The notes: a model not told the origin generated them from the letters alone. A stretch of 64,000 bases of DNA from Lamellibrachia columna (GCA_963662155.1 OY759262.1:51795785-51859784); one strand, 5' to 3'. Numbered from the stretch's first letter, positions 47,585 through 59,765 are shown. Numbers and translations are program-made.

Positions 47585-47835
47585 TTACCTCCTTCTCCCC
47601 TTTGTACGAATACACAAATATCGAGAATTGTGAACGGCCCCTAACACGCAGGAGACACATTCACTGGGAGCAAGTCATCCTGGTTTGTAATTAATAATGA
47701 CACAAACATTTATAGTGAGACAGCACCGCGTGGTACATGTTTTTATCATCCCGACCTGTAGGACGATCATTTAAGCGGGGATGTCTCCAACACGAACGAG
47801 ACGTGGTAATGACGTCAAAGAAGCACCAATAGCAT
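47585..47835. repeat. Dispersed repeat (copy 2)
   Basis: Contains cttctcccctttgtacgaat, aacacgcaggagacacattc, gcaccgcgtggtacatg and gatgtctccaacacgaacga in that order. Copies 3 (48650-48870) and 4 (56875-57000) keep the same order. Confidence 0.85.
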
Positions 47836-48162
47836 AATAAGTTAAACATAATTTGTTTGTTGGGCATCTAGGAGAAACAGTAGCAAACCATGTTATATTT
47901 AAATATGGTAATCCTTTCACCAGTTATGATAATGATCTAGTTAGCCTGGCAACACAGTTCGCGGTCCAGAATGACCATCGCGAAACACTGTCAAGGGACA
48001 ATAGCAAAGCATTCGTATCATTAAGGAAGGTAGTCTTAATTGGTGACAAAAAAGTCAGTTGAGATAAAATCAGACCGTGATTTGTTTGGCAGTTTGTTTG
48101 TAACGGCAGGAACTTGCCAAGTCAACCTGGATGACATTTTTAACTATCAATAGTGCCATTTG

Positions 48163-48375
48163 TCAGATGCCAGTGGGTAACTGCTCAGGGGCGATAACAC
48201 AAAGTTTTCCCATATACAAGACAATTTGTCGACTGACCATACTCGCACTTATATGATGCAACGGCTGTGGTTCACACCCTTGGCAGACATCCTGGGATAT
48301 ATACTGTGCACATATTTGATTGCCATGATTCGGCATACTCCATAAAAGCAGCATAATTATTACGAAGATCAACAT
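48163..48375 (-). CDS. Possible small secreted Cys-containing peptide
   Basis: A 70-codon frame starting MLIFVIIMLLLWSMPNHG, a plausible signal peptide, then five cysteines (NQICAQYISQDVCQGCEP and later KLCV). No domain, no splice support, and it lies between copies of dispersed repeats. It could be a real short gene or chance. Confidence 0.22.
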   Translation of the reverse strand: MLIFVIIMLLLWSMPNHGNQICAQYISQDVCQGCEPQPLHHISASMVSRQIVLYMGKLCVIAPEQLPTGI

Positions 48376-50593
48376 CAGAAGCGATCATGCTACAAATGTA
48401 TTACCTATGAGGGCCACTCCCTAAGATTTGTAGCAAGTTCATCAAGCATTATTGTCTAACCATACGCTCAAGCGTGCCAAATAACTCCATCCACATACAC
48501 ATTTTGTTGTTGGTGGTGGATTTGAGGATGATGGCTGCATGTTCACAAGAGAATGTGATGTGTCACATCGGCATGATACCCATGTAGACACCAATATAAT
48601 TATGCATCCTGTGGGTGGAGCACAATTTAATAAAATTTATTACGCGTGTCTTGACCCCCTCCTCCCCTTTGTACGAATAAGAAAATGTGAACGGTCCCTA
48701 ACACGCAGGAGACGCATAAAGTTTGAAAAAATCGTCCTAATGACACAAAACGTCTCTACTGCGACAGCACCGCGTGGTACATGCGTTTGAAAAATACGTT
48801 TAATTCCGACGTGTAAGCGGGGTTTTCTCCAGCAAGAACGGGAAGCGGTAATGATGACAAACAGTATAATAATGAAAACATCATGAATTTTTTTTTTTTT
48901 ATCTAGTACAAATATTAGCATGTTACATTTTAATAATATCGCATGTTGACTCAAACGAACATATACTTTTTTCTAATGTGTGGTTATGTTTTAGACGTAT
49001 TTGTCTTATATTGATGCTTCTAGAATCAAACACTGCATGTTGGTAAACCATCTTTCCACCGTGGTCATCATTATGCATTTGTACTGCCTCTGACATTCCG
49101 CATTCTAGGAACACGATACTACATGTTGTATTCCAAGTGTTGTGTGTTAGGTCAAAAATAGTATGCGTTATGCTAACATAGCTATTAGAAGCTAGTATCT
49201 ACTTTATGGCAAATAAATATATACCGTTTTCAACAAGACCACATTTGCGCGACCATCCCCACATATTTATGGCTCTACTGAAAAAACATCACAATCCGTT
49301 TTTTCCAACATAGTCCGGCAGTCAAACTCCCCTTTGAAGGTGAACTGCGCATTATGGTTAACACGATGTTTTTTTTCCATTTTTGTGACCCTCTAACATT
49401 CTAGGTCAATAATCCGACGGATGCCACCCTGGCACCCTTTAGCGTTTTTGCAAAAACACATAAATACATACTAATTTCAATAATATCTCGATTTGTAAGG
49501 GTATCTGGTTGGATTACGTCAATGAACAACATATAATATGCAAATTTGTCGCATGGATATGCAAACTAGCTCTGACCACAATCTCTCCAACGGTGTGTCC
49601 TAATCCATGTTTTCGGGGTCGTTAAATTCAACTATGTTACATAGACGATTTTATCTAAAATTAACGCATAGGTATGCAAATCAGCAGACGCTGATTTATA
49701 GTGGCGAACATTTCTGTGGTGAGGTGTAGACTGCATGATGTCACAATGGCAGACGAAGGGTTAAAAAAAAAACAAAGACGATCTTTCCATAGAGATAGAT
49801 ATAGACTAGAGAGGCTATGACCACGTAAATGACGATTGCATACATCGGCCACATTGGAGTTCCAAACGAAAAATGGGAAATCAAAACTACACAATTACGT
49901 TATCTATGATTGGTTTGAATGTATTTAAAATGTGCCATATATACTTATATATTTATTTATGTTTTCAAATAAACATGTACGTTCTCATTCAGATAACATA
50001 ATAAAACATTATTTGAGCCATCTCAGTTAGAACGATACTTTAATGAACACGTTTTTACGCTGTTTTGGAACTCCAAGATGGCAGCGGCATTTGCACGTTT
50101 ACGCCATTACGTAAATATATTATATATAAATATATTACGACTTTCTTGTTTCTATGTTTTGACACTACGACGTGGTTGCTAAGGAAAATACGTGATATGC
50201 ATTGTTAGCTGTGAGGTACCCGGATGTCCGACATCCAGAATTTCTGACAAACGATAGTCGTTCCACATGTACAGTTTATTCCTTGACTCTCGGGGCATCA
50301 ACAGTATTATAAAAAAAGAAAAGAAAGTCACTGCGGCTCGAAATGGTGAATTGTTCATTTATTTCCTTTAAACTTTATATAACTATTACTTATAATTACT
50401 TACTTATATATGATATCCTTTGTTTGTCTACACAGCAGTGTGTTCTTATTAATTATTGATATGTGATATTGCATTTTTATTGAAACCATGTGCTTTGACA
50501 TGTTTTTCCTTCTTGTTACGTAAATGTATGCATGAACTACAGCTATGTCGGAGGAGGTAACAGTGGGTGTCAAACACAACATGCAATACTCAC

Positions 50594-50655
50594 GATGTGA
50601 TCTTGTTACAGCAAACAGACCAAGGAACAAGGCGCACCAACAAAAGATCACTTCA
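50594..50655 (-). CDS. Signal-peptide exon 2 of a secreted-protein gene (copy A)
   Basis: A 62-nt exon between acceptor ttttgttgttgcag and consensus donor gtgagt. It has no ATG of its own. In the frame reached from exon 1 (50888) it encodes EVIFCWCALFLGLFAVTRSH, a hydrophobic signal core, and ends in phase 1 like the other signal exons. The following inhibitor-type exon was not found to the left. A degraded paralogue is at 58243-58302. Confidence 0.6.
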
Positions 50656-50880
50656 CTGCAACAACAAAAAACCGGTGTCACTGTAATAACAGGTATGTTT
50701 GTAAGCAGCTGCGTTTAAACAAACAGTATACTACAACATTAACCCATGTTTTGTAATCCAAACTACTGGATGCAACGTCACATACATAACCCGACGTCGA
50801 CATTGACATTATTCATTCTCTCGGTTACATGTTTTGTTAAGGTAGCACACTTGACAACAACAATAACACAGCACACTAAC

Positions 50881-50888
50881 CTCTTCAT
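50881..50888 (-). CDS. Coding start of the copy A gene (exon 1 end)
   Basis: ATG AAG AG at 50888-50881 is followed by donor gttagt. The phase-2 junction makes the downstream signal-peptide frame at 50655 start with this Met. The duplicate at 58521 keeps ATG AAG AC and gttagt, and both lie 123-124 bp from a conserved CCAAT element. Confidence 0.5.
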
Positions 50889-51010
50889 GTTGGTCTCTGT
50901 TGGCTTACTGGCTTGTTCAGTTTGTGTGGTTTAACTAACTCAAAAAGCTGCAGCATGGTATGTAGTACACTCGTCGGTTACGCTTGACTGAACATTGGGG
51001 CAAGTAGCTA

Positions 51011-51027
51011 GCGTTTGATTGGATAAT
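51011..51027 (-). promoter_or_regulatory. Conserved CCAAT-box element (copy A)
   Basis: ATTATCCAATCAAACGC on the minus strand, 123 bp upstream of the ATG. It is identical over 17 bp to 58645-58661 in the duplicate, where much of the flanking sequence has diverged. Confidence 0.5.
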
Positions 51028-51065
51028 GCGTTATTTGAAAGTGACATCAGCTAAAAGTATGTGTA

Positions 51066-52228
51066 ATGTGTCTTGCATTTACAATCACATTGGTTAAATT
51101 AAATTGATTGTGACGCTATGCTTTTCGATTAATGCAGCCGATAAGCGCCATCATTCCTAACCTGCAACCCTGGTATAGAACTTTTACAAGAATTAATTCA
51201 GGGTTGGTGAAAACTGTGAATATTCAAATCATCTTACACACCACAACGTACGCTGCAGAATTGAGCATAACTGTGCCATCCGCCAAGAAGCTTTTGTCGG
51301 TCGTGAGGAGGTGGACTAGGCTGGATGAATGCTGTGAGAAAGTCATTCAGTGACTTGATGTGTCGATGTTCTGTAGTTTTCCTTCCAGTCACTTCGAGGA
51401 TGGTGATTTGTTTTTCTGGAGAGGTTGGTTTTGTGAGAGCTTTTGAGCTGCCATCTTGCAGAAAAACCTGATCCTAATCATAACTGTAGCCCTCACCCAA
51501 AGTGTCCTCTGAGCATGATGCGCGACCTCACATACATACACGGTTGAGTTGTTGTAAGTAAGCTAAGCCGAATGAAGGTTTTACAAATTTACATTGCATA
51601 AAAGATTTTGGTTTTAAACAGCCTAATACATATCGATGTGTAATATATAATGAACAAATGATGACATATATACCAAAACGCTTGACTTTGGATTATCTTT
51701 GTGTCACTCGTGGATTGGCTACATAGTATTAATCAAAACATGTGTAAGTTTCATATATTATTATTTACTATTACATCAGCACGATTAAACTATATCCATA
51801 GTCTGATGGTTGGATCGTAATAATTGCGAGGATCAAGCGCAAAATGTACAGTTAGTTCCTCGACAATGTACGAATGAAATATGTAAGCATAGTTAGCACC
51901 ACTTGAGGTGAACTGCTACATGTGTGGCCGATTACAAAACTCGGTGTCACACTGCGACCAACAAAATATTTACAATACGTAGCCTTTCTAAACCTACGAT
52001 ATATGTAAACACAAACAACACAATGGCTCAATAAGGGAACGTATTCATGCTTCCGGAGTAGATAAACATCTGTACCAAACTACGAATACTTGGGTAAGCG
52101 CAATATTCGAGGATACGTTTAAAAACCGATTTGACAAACGCAACTGCCAGCCATGATGTGGTTTGTTAACGACACAGCAACACCGCTGTATTTCAGGAGG
52201 GCGGGTTATAAGTAGCGGGTTATAAGTA
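51066..52228. other. No supported gene
   Basis: Minus-strand reading near 51280-51480 gives LQDGSSKALTKPTSPEKQIT-like open sequence without a recognised domain. The rest is unassigned. Confidence 0.3.
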
Positions 52229-52330
52229 GATGAACATTGTTGGACTCTCGATAAGCCAATGGCTTCCTTGTCCACTTGCCATCTGGGCCTTTGGCTTAGA
52301 TGGCAAATCTTGTTAAATCTTGTTAAATCT
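52229..52330 (+). mobile_element. CR1/L2-like LINE 3' tail (copy d)
   Basis: About 100 bp matching the 3' end of the family (ttggactctcgataagccaa; gtccacttgccatctgg) and ending in aatcttgttaaatcttgtta tail units. It is extremely 5'-truncated. Confidence 0.85.
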
Positions 52331-53050
52331 ATCCTGTGTAGATAATGTGCGTATTGCCATAGCCGTTCGAGTAGAAACGCTTCAGTCAAATCATATTATG
52401 TTAAGCATTCACACACAGGTGCGCTTTGTGGCGAAAATTGCCTTGCACGGTTTTTGTATCCGTAGCGCACTTAGCATGACTTGACTCCTGCTGGCACATA
52501 ATATACTGCCAATAAACATGTCTGAATCACCAGCCGGTCCGGGTGTTTTTCTTGTGGCAAGCATGGTAGGTGACAATTTTGTCGTCTCTCTAACGTTGCA
52601 GTAGTGTTTTTGTCTATAACCCTGTTGAAACACATTCCCTAACGGTCATACTTGACCGTTTGTTTTATTATATGTTTCTAATAAATGTTCTCTGCCGTTT
52701 CAATAAATAATGCATTAAAAAATGCTAAACAGAAAGTATGGTAATTCAGCGTCCGTCCTCAGTGATGACCAGTTGAGTTCTGATATTATATTTATTAGGC
52801 CCTATGGTTCCATGTGAGCGTTCAATGTTGTTCTAAATCATCCTTACGATTTCTTTTGAATTATTCTAATCATGTTTATGTGTAATGTTGTATGGGGTCC
52901 TAGACGACCGACGTGCATTCCACATTGGGACTAGATATCAGAATGTTATTTCATAGCATTTCATTGGCAGAAATGTAATTTCAGATGACATATTTTATCC
53001 CGTATTTAAATAAACAATGACAACTAATAATAATAATTAACTTCTATGGC
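52331..53050. other. No gene seen
   Basis: AT-rich; no repeat recognised. Confidence 0.4.
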
Positions 53051-53053
53051 GCC

Positions 53054-53096
53054 GATTCTGTTTTGTTGCGCCTCAGAGGCGCAACAAAACAGAATC
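53054..53096. other. Perfect 43-nt palindrome
   Basis: gattctgttttgttgcgcctc (53054-53074), one central a, then its exact inverse complement (53076-53096). It sits at the 3' edge of the LINE relic at 53097-53444. Confidence 0.97.
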
Positions 53097-53444
53097 ATTA
53101 AGCATAATCGTGAAAAGGGACGCGCAAAAATCAGTATAACAACGAGGGACAACCGAACATTTATGGTGGAAATGCAATTTAGAATATATATGTCTTGAGT
53201 TTTTTTCTCGGAAAATAGCAATAGTTTCAGATGTTTTCAAAGTGATAGGGAGTTTATTCCTGACCCTAGGCGCAGCGGCATAGAAAACACGTTTAACCAA
53301 GTTAAGATTTGTTTTAGGTACAATAAGTTGTTGTGAAATAGATGATCTTAGCTGCCTGGGGATAATTGAAAGATGCAGGAGACCAGCCATGCAGTATGGT
53401 TGTTGTGTGTATAGAGCACGATATGTAAGATAGCTTAAAATCAA
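53097..53444 (-). pseudogene. LINE ORF2 C-terminal relic
   Basis: The minus-strand frame contains RQLRSSISQQLIVPKTNLNL then FYAAAPRVRNKLPITLKTSE and IFREKNSRHIY. This is the common LINE C-terminal motif (AAPRLWNxLPxxLR ... FKxxLKTxLF). Only this end is present. It is a different family from the copies at 18.5, 26.6 and 36.4 kb. Confidence 0.8.
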
Positions 53445-53462
53445 TTCAATAAGAAACTGGAA

Positions 53463-53467
<5 letters not shown>

Positions 53468-53523
<56 letters not shown>
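53468..53523. repeat. (TA)n microsatellite
   Basis: About 54 bp of TA dinucleotides at the 5' edge of the LINE relic. Confidence 0.97.
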
Positions 53524-53527
<4 letters not shown>

Positions 53528-54024
53528 TTTACAGCATACGAGTCCATAGTCGGCATTTAACCTTACTACCAGCGCTCACTGTCGTCAGTTTGTCGTTCCC
53601 CTTTAACCCTCACCGAGACAACCCGTCATCCATATAGCTGCATGAACTCTGACCCCTGATAGATGACATCCATTCTAAGCCTAAACATACCAGTTCCTTT
53701 CTTAGTCGCCAGGGGCGCAGACTTCTAGAGGGTGATAATGGACGTGTTCGTCAATTCTATCACCCCGGAGGAATGCTCGGGTGTTCCCCAATGTCTATTT
53801 TATTTACAACCGAAAACGTTTGTTGATCGAGATGGGCATATTAACTACTAATGTCGACGTATCATATCAATGGCGACGTTTAGTTTTGTGTCTGATGTTG
53901 CATCCTGTTGCTTGGATTGCACAACATTGGCTAACGTTGCAGTATACAGTTCGGAACAAATACGCTCATTTCGACGAAAAGAAACCAATCATGTAACATT
54001 GCGTCACAAAAGCATATACATTTA

Positions 54025-54380
54025 TTTTGTATTTGCCTTGCAAGTTTGCTTCTGTATGACTCACTTAAGATGGCTGATAAAAAACGCTTGGACTTATTCG
54101 AATTATATGATGTATTCGGACAGACAACCACGGAGCACTTACAAAAACGATACTGATATACCATTTGTTTCGTGTTTTGTTTTTGCACGCACGTTAGGGG
54201 AACATAGCTGTATAATTTCTTACAGCGAAATAGGCGTCTCTCTCAAGTTGTCAGACCACAGGGTTTTTTCTTTAAAAATAATTTTCTATTGCATTGTGTG
54301 CGGATGGTGGAGGGCTAACTAAGAAAACAGATGCGATGAAAGAGCCAGGCCGTAGGAAAAGGACAGCCTGCAAGTGACAT
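54025..54380. repeat. Duplicated segment, copy 1
   Basis: Aligns to 62333-62690. Shared strings include acagcgaaataggcgtctct, gatggtggagggc and gagccaggccgtagg / acagccaggccgtagg. A 150-codon frame at 53870-54322 crosses it, but the duplicate does not obviously keep that frame, so it is not called. Confidence 0.85.
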
Positions 54381-54551
54381 CGGAGGACTGCCTAATGAGG
54401 GATGTGAGGAACGCGGAAGAGGGAGAAGGCTGCTGTTAGGGAGAACTTGAAAGGAATAACAGCTGAGTTAGCTTTGTTATGTTTTCACGGAGTTTGAATT
54501 ATTTTGGAGAGGTGTCGTGATTGTTTGTGTGTGTTTCTGCGAACGGTATAT

Positions 54552-54556
<5 letters not shown>

Positions 54557-54587
<31 letters not shown>

Positions 54588-54780
54588 GCGTGTGCGTGTG
54601 CGTGTGCGTGTGCGTGTGCGTGTGCGTGTGCGTGTGCGTGTGCGTGTGAGTGTTTGTGTGTGTGTATTTGTGTGTGAGTGTGTGTGTATATGTGTTTGTA
54701 TGTGTGTGTGTGTATGTGCGGGTGTGCGTGTGCGTGTTCGTGTGTGTGTGTATGTTTGTGTGTATGCGTGCGTGGGTGTG
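54557..54780. repeat. (GT)n and (GTGTGC)n microsatellite
   Basis: GT dinucleotides, then about ten GTGTGC-type hexamers (54581-54648), then interrupted GT. Confidence 0.97.
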
Positions 54781-55097
54781 GGCAAGGTATAGAATAGCCT
54801 CGGAGAAACAATTTGTAACTCAGCAGTGTTCTTGTGAGTAAGTGTACATGTATGTCGTTTTCATGTGGAACGTTGGCATCATTTATGGTATATTAATTAA
54901 TACATTAAACTCATGACTTTGGCATGTTTCAGTCTAACCTGGAATTGTATTGTTATTCTGCGTAAATGTTGATATTCATAAAGAGGCTCACAGCGTATTT
55001 TGTGCGGAGTGAACTCGCAACTTTAAAACGCGCAATAGACCGTTGTGAGCAGGAAATCAGGACGTTATATTCATCAGGACATTATAGTTTATAAGTT

Positions 55098-55670
55098 ATG
55101 AAAACGTACATGTCTGTACTACAGCATTGTATGTTACATGCGCTTGAAAAAAGTTATTCAAATGTCATCTCGAATGTCCACACCAGAGCCAATCGTAAGC
55201 AGGGTTGTCGCCAACAAGAATTGAAGATAGCAATAAAGCTAAGGAACAACCGCTGGCCTAATGAAAACATCACACATTTTAATGTTGTCTCATCCGTCAC
55301 CATTTGTAAGATATTCACAGTCTTTGTTCTCACAGATTCCGTGTCCCCTTCACTTACACATTTAACACTGGTAATATGTGTTGCCTTAGCCTCGTATTGT
55401 AATTGCCTCTCTCAGAATACAATGTTGTGGGCCTTGCACTGTTTTGCTGCGGTTGCTATTTTGACAAAGAAATGTACATTTGGAGACTGGGCAGAAAGAA
55501 TGCACATAAGGTATGAACAACAAACACGAGGAATATGCATAGCTACTTCCGAAACATCGTCACCGCTACATGTACGTGTCACAGATTTACAGTTTGGCTG
55601 GAATAAAGCAGTAAGCCAGTGGACATTCTCGTTATGGTTCAGTACATTCGCACGACTACAAATAAATTAA
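55098..55670 (+). CDS. Uncharacterised ORF of 190 codons
   Basis: The longest open frame here outside repeats and transposons. It has a hydrophobic stretch (LTLVICVALASYCNCL and WALHCFAAVAILT) in the middle and ends FSTFARLQIN. No domain, signal peptide or splice support was recognised. Chance cannot be excluded in a window of this size. Confidence 0.2.
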   Translation: MKTYMSVLQHCMLHALEKSYSNVISNVHTRANRKQGCRQQELKIAIKLRNNRWPNENITHFNVVSSVTICKIFTVFVLTDSVSPSLTHLTLVICVALASYCNCLSQNTMLWALHCFAAVAILTKKCTFGDWAERMHIRYEQQTRGICIATSETSSPLHVRVTDLQFGWNKAVSQWTFSLWFSTFARLQIN

Positions 55671-55889
55671 CAGCATGGCTATATGTAACATATTTCCCGT
55701 TTAATAACAAAATGAATAGTACAGTAAATAATTACAAATCAAGTATACTGAAAGTAATTACAATCTACCAACGTAAAATATATTCTTAACTATCAAATAA
55801 CAGTTGATATCATAATTTAAAGTATCTTACGAACTTGCTGGTGTCGCTTCTAGCAAAAACAGTTCCAGCGAGGGTGGTACCAAACGTGT

Positions 55890-56045
55890 CACAGCGAATG
55901 CAATCAAGCCCCGACGAGTGTAGTCAAGGGTAGGGCGTGTTCAGGCGAGTGCAGTCAAGCATACAGCGTGGCCAGACCAGTAAAATCAAGCATAGAGCAT
56001 GCCAAGGGAGTGCAGTCAAGCGTAGATCGTGGAATGTCGACGGAG
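55890..56045. repeat. Degenerate repeat of about 35 bp
   Basis: The motif gagtgcagtcaagc(g/a)ta(g/c) recurs about four times with spacing near 35 bp. Confidence 0.6.
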
Positions 56046-56874
56046 GAATCTCAAGGAGGCTTCATCGCGTCTTTTTGCCGGCAATCGTCGGCCAGTCCGG
56101 ACAACGACTCGTTCTCTTAGAAGCAACCAGTGTATTAAGGTTCACCGATGCATAATCGACTACACATAAAATAACGGCAAAATAATCGCCTCTTGAATGA
56201 AGAATAATGTACTGACAATTAGTGTGCTGGTGCCATCTAGCGGGTACAATTAACCTAATTCCTTGGTGGATAACTGTTTTGTTATATTCTGCTAATAGCA
56301 CCCCTTGGTGGATTCTTATTGTACTACACATCTTCGTGGTGGTGCCATCTACCTACAAAAATTAGCTTAATCATATTTTTCCCCATTGGTGAATACTGAT
56401 GGTATTTAACGCCCCCCCCCCTGATGACACTTGCAGTAGAGCAAACCATTGTTATTGTGTCATCTAACTACTTCAATTAACATAATCATATTTTCCATAT
56501 GTGAAACGTACTAAAACATTGTTTTTTGAAGATATATGTAGAGGGGCCCTCCGTTCCCGTCATCCCACCACCACAACAACCACTTCCACCATCACATCAA
56601 CCACCACTACCACAGTGGTATCCGATCCCTGAAGACTCTTCAACAGCGCCTTCTTTTGTTTGTTACATTAATAGATAATTATGAGTTTGTTAACTTTTAT
56701 TTATCACATTGGAACAGTATTCGTTGTGTTGTAACAGCGCTCGGTGAATTGTAGCAGAAGTAAAATAATAATTGTTCCGTTGTAGTTCACCACGCAGCGC
56801 TGCAGTGCCGATCGATGGTCATACATCGAATGCGACCGATTTTTTTTTTTTTTTATATTTAGTACGTGAATCTT
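56046..56874. other. No gene seen
   Basis: Contains three loosely repeated ttggtggat(a/t)ctgat-type strings near 56260-56400 and no exon. Confidence 0.35.
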
Positions 56875-58242
56875 AACCTCCTTCTCCACTTTGCACGAAC
56901 AAGAAAATGTCGACCATTGGGAATGTCTCATAACACGCAGGAGACACATTCATTGGGAGAAAGTTATCCTGGTTTATAATAAATAATGGTAAAAATGTCG
57001 GTTTTTGCGATATATTCCAACTGTTTTTAAGGTACCCAGTCGGCCATACATTTGTCAGGTTTTCTTGTTCTCACAACAGTATCGCACATTCTTATGTTTT
57101 AGTCGTATGTGTCTTGTGATGCTTCTAGAATCGAGCATTGAGTTTTGGTATTACCGTCTTTCCACCATGGTAATCATTATGCATTTGTACTGCCGCCATC
57201 ATTCCTTATCCTAGCAACACGATACAATATGTACTCCAGGTTAGCAATTATTCTGTGTCATGTCAAAACATCATGCACTGTGCTAACAGAGTCTATCGAA
57301 CAGCTACTGGAAACTGTTGGAAGTGAACTGTATCATTGAAGCCTAGGATACATGTTGCACATATGATGGTTGCCACATGGGCTGCTATTTGTAAAGTAGT
57401 CGATAACATAATGTGATATAGTTCACACTAATAATATATCGATGGCTAATAAATATATATCGTGTTCAACAAAACCACATGTGAGCGGGCAGCCACAACT
57501 AAATATGGCTCTACAGAATCCAATTGACAATCGGTTTTCCAATATACTTTCCTAGCCAAAGACAACTTCGACGTAAATGAATATTTCCGCGATATTGTCA
57601 CTCCTTTGATCGCTCAGCTAATGATTCGGGATTACGCATTACCGAATCAATACAACGATGAACTCGTGCTGATGCATGAATTCTATATGTAAAGCTAATG
57701 TTTATATTTAATAACTATAACTACTATACTGACACATCCATCAATGTAATACATTGTAATCGTCCTAAAATTCGATGACGGATTGTATTTCTACGAGAGT
57801 TTTAACAGTGTTGCATTCACCATTTGTATGATATAGTTAAATAATTTGGAGCAATTGGGAATGTTTAATGTATTACACGAACTACACATATTTCCTAGTT
57901 AAATACCATGTGTCATATTTATCGCGAGTCGTCCTGGAAACCCCACTATTTGATCAATGATCATAGTGCATTTATGTTAAATATTTAAAATATAATTATG
58001 CACATTTGTAATATATACTAAATTCGTGCGAAGTTATGTAGATCAATGGCATAAACACGATCGTAGTATAATTAGCTCCTAATCTTATTCATGTGTTTCG
58101 GCGGTAAGTTATGACGCAAGCATAAGTTTTACTGGTTAGGATGACAATGGTTTCACATCGCAGCATGTTGCACTGTTTATGTACGTTCCACAATAAAAGG
58201 TGTATGTTAGTTGGATTCATTCACAGCATGCAATGTGTACCA

Positions 58243-58302
58243 TGTTTTCTTGTCACATCAACCAATCCAAGGAACAGGACACACCAAAGAACGCTCACTT
58301 CA
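58243..58302 (-). pseudogene. Broken signal-peptide exon (copy B)
   Basis: Paralogue of 50594-50655 encoding VSVLWCVLFLGLVDVT-like sequence. The acceptor CAG has become CTG (58303-58305) and the GTGAGT donor is lost. Exon 1 (ATG AAG AC at 58521-58514, donor gttagt) is still recognisable. Confidence 0.6.
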
Positions 58303-58644
58303 CAGCAACCAAGAAACAGGTGTCACTGAAATAATATGCATAATTGTATATATAAGTTATCGTACTTGAATAAACCGTATACTGCAACATTGATCCATGG
58401 TGAAAAATCCAAACCCGACGCCGACATTGACATTATTTATTTTCCAGGCAACTAACCGGAGCATGTTTTTTCAAGAACCACACCTGAAAAAATAAACAAA
58501 ACGTCCCACTAACGTCTTCATGTTTGACTATGTTGAATCACTAGCCCGTTCACTTGATGTGGCTCGAACTACCTCTAACTGCTGCAGCGTTGTATCTAGC
58601 ACACCAGCAGGTCATGCGTGACGGAACAATGCTGTAAGCAGATC

Positions 58645-58661
58645 GCGTTTGATTGGATAAT
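58645..58661 (-). promoter_or_regulatory. Conserved CCAAT-box element (copy B)
   Basis: Identical 17-bp element to 51011-51027, 124 bp upstream of the exon 1 ATG. Confidence 0.45.
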
Positions 58662-58680
58662 AGCTTATTCCCTGATGCCA

Positions 58681-59388
58681 TTAGTTAATGACATCAGTTA
58701 TTTTCTAGTCTTCATGAAGACTATCAGTATTCCGATCTTCTTGCAGACCCCCGAGATACGCCACATATGGTGGGGGGGGTACACCGCCAAGAAGCTCTAT
58801 TCAATTGACATTGCGTTAAACAACGACACACATGTGTGGCTTAACGAAATTTGTCGCGCACTGTTTTTATTTATTGCAAACTTTGCGTGACGGTATTTGT
58901 TGACGTCATAACAGACACCCGCTTGCATAAATATAAAGCCAGTAGGCATGTTTTGTGTTTTTTCTTGCGTGAAAGCACGTAAGATTTCTATCATGACGTC
59001 TCTCTAACGTTGCATATGGCATTTTTTAGTGTTGTTGAGTTGGTACGTATTCCGTGACGAACTTTCCTCTAGCAATTGGTGCCTGATGGAAAGTTGCATT
59101 AAGGAAACCTTTAAATAATAGAAAACGTCCGAAACCTCAAGTTGGGACGACCTTGTTTTATGCGAGCATGTTAATAGGCGCCATGTTTTTTTTACTTAAA
59201 TTTACCAGTGCAATATATGAGACTATGATCTATTTTTAAAATCCGCTTATTTACGTTTGTAAACCATTGTAACCCTAAGTTTATTCCGCGAAAACTTTGA
59301 ACGGATAATTCAAATAAAGCACGTCACATGCTCGTGATGTAAAACGTTTACATTTGTAGAACTCAGAAAACATTGGACCGGATGTGGT
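58681..59388. other. No gene seen
   Basis: No exon or repeat recognised. Confidence 0.4.
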
Positions 59389-59389
59389 T

Positions 59390-59765
59390 TATTAATGTAG
59401 AGTGGTCATATTGATGTACTGTGTGGTAAAGGTACGTTCATACAGAATGTAGATTGGTCATATGTATGTGTTATATGATAAAGGAACGTTCTTACATAAT
59501 GTAGATTGGTCATATGTATGTATTATACGATAAAGGAACGTTCTTACAGTATGTAGATTGGTCATATTTATGTACTGTAAGGTAAAGGAACGTTCTTACA
59601 TAATGTAGATTGGCCATATGTATGTACTGTATGGGAAAGGAACGTTCTTACATAATGTAGATTGGGCAAATGTACGTACTGTATGGTAAAGGAACGTTGA
59701 TACATAATGTAGATTGGTGATATGTATGTACGGTATGGTAATGGAACGTTCTTACAGAATGCGGC
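59390..59765. repeat. 52-bp minisatellite, about seven copies
   Basis: Units contain gtagattggtcatatgtatg and aaggaacgttcttacataat, moderately diverged. Confidence 0.9.

Larger units (their letters stand above)
48650..51065. repeat. Segmental duplication, copy A
   Basis: Co-linear with 56875-58680. Shared blocks in order: the dispersed repeat (48655-48730), an 48985-49310 block (tgatgcttctagaatc; tcattatgcatttgtactgc), the signal-exon block (50540-50700), and the promoter block (50745-51030). Between 49320 and 50400 the copies no longer align by eye. Confidence 0.8.
56875..58680. repeat. Segmental duplication, copy B
   Basis: Blocks matching copy A: 56879-56990 (dispersed repeat), 57090-57545 (tgatgcttctagaatcgagc; taatcattatgcatttgtac), 58230-58325 (signal exon) and 58380-58670 (promoter and exon 1). 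Overall similarity by eye is roughly three quarters. Confidence 0.8.

Noticed and set aside
53870..54322. 150-codon plus-strand ORF
   Set aside because: Overlaps a duplicated segment whose other copy does not obviously preserve the frame; no domain or splice support.
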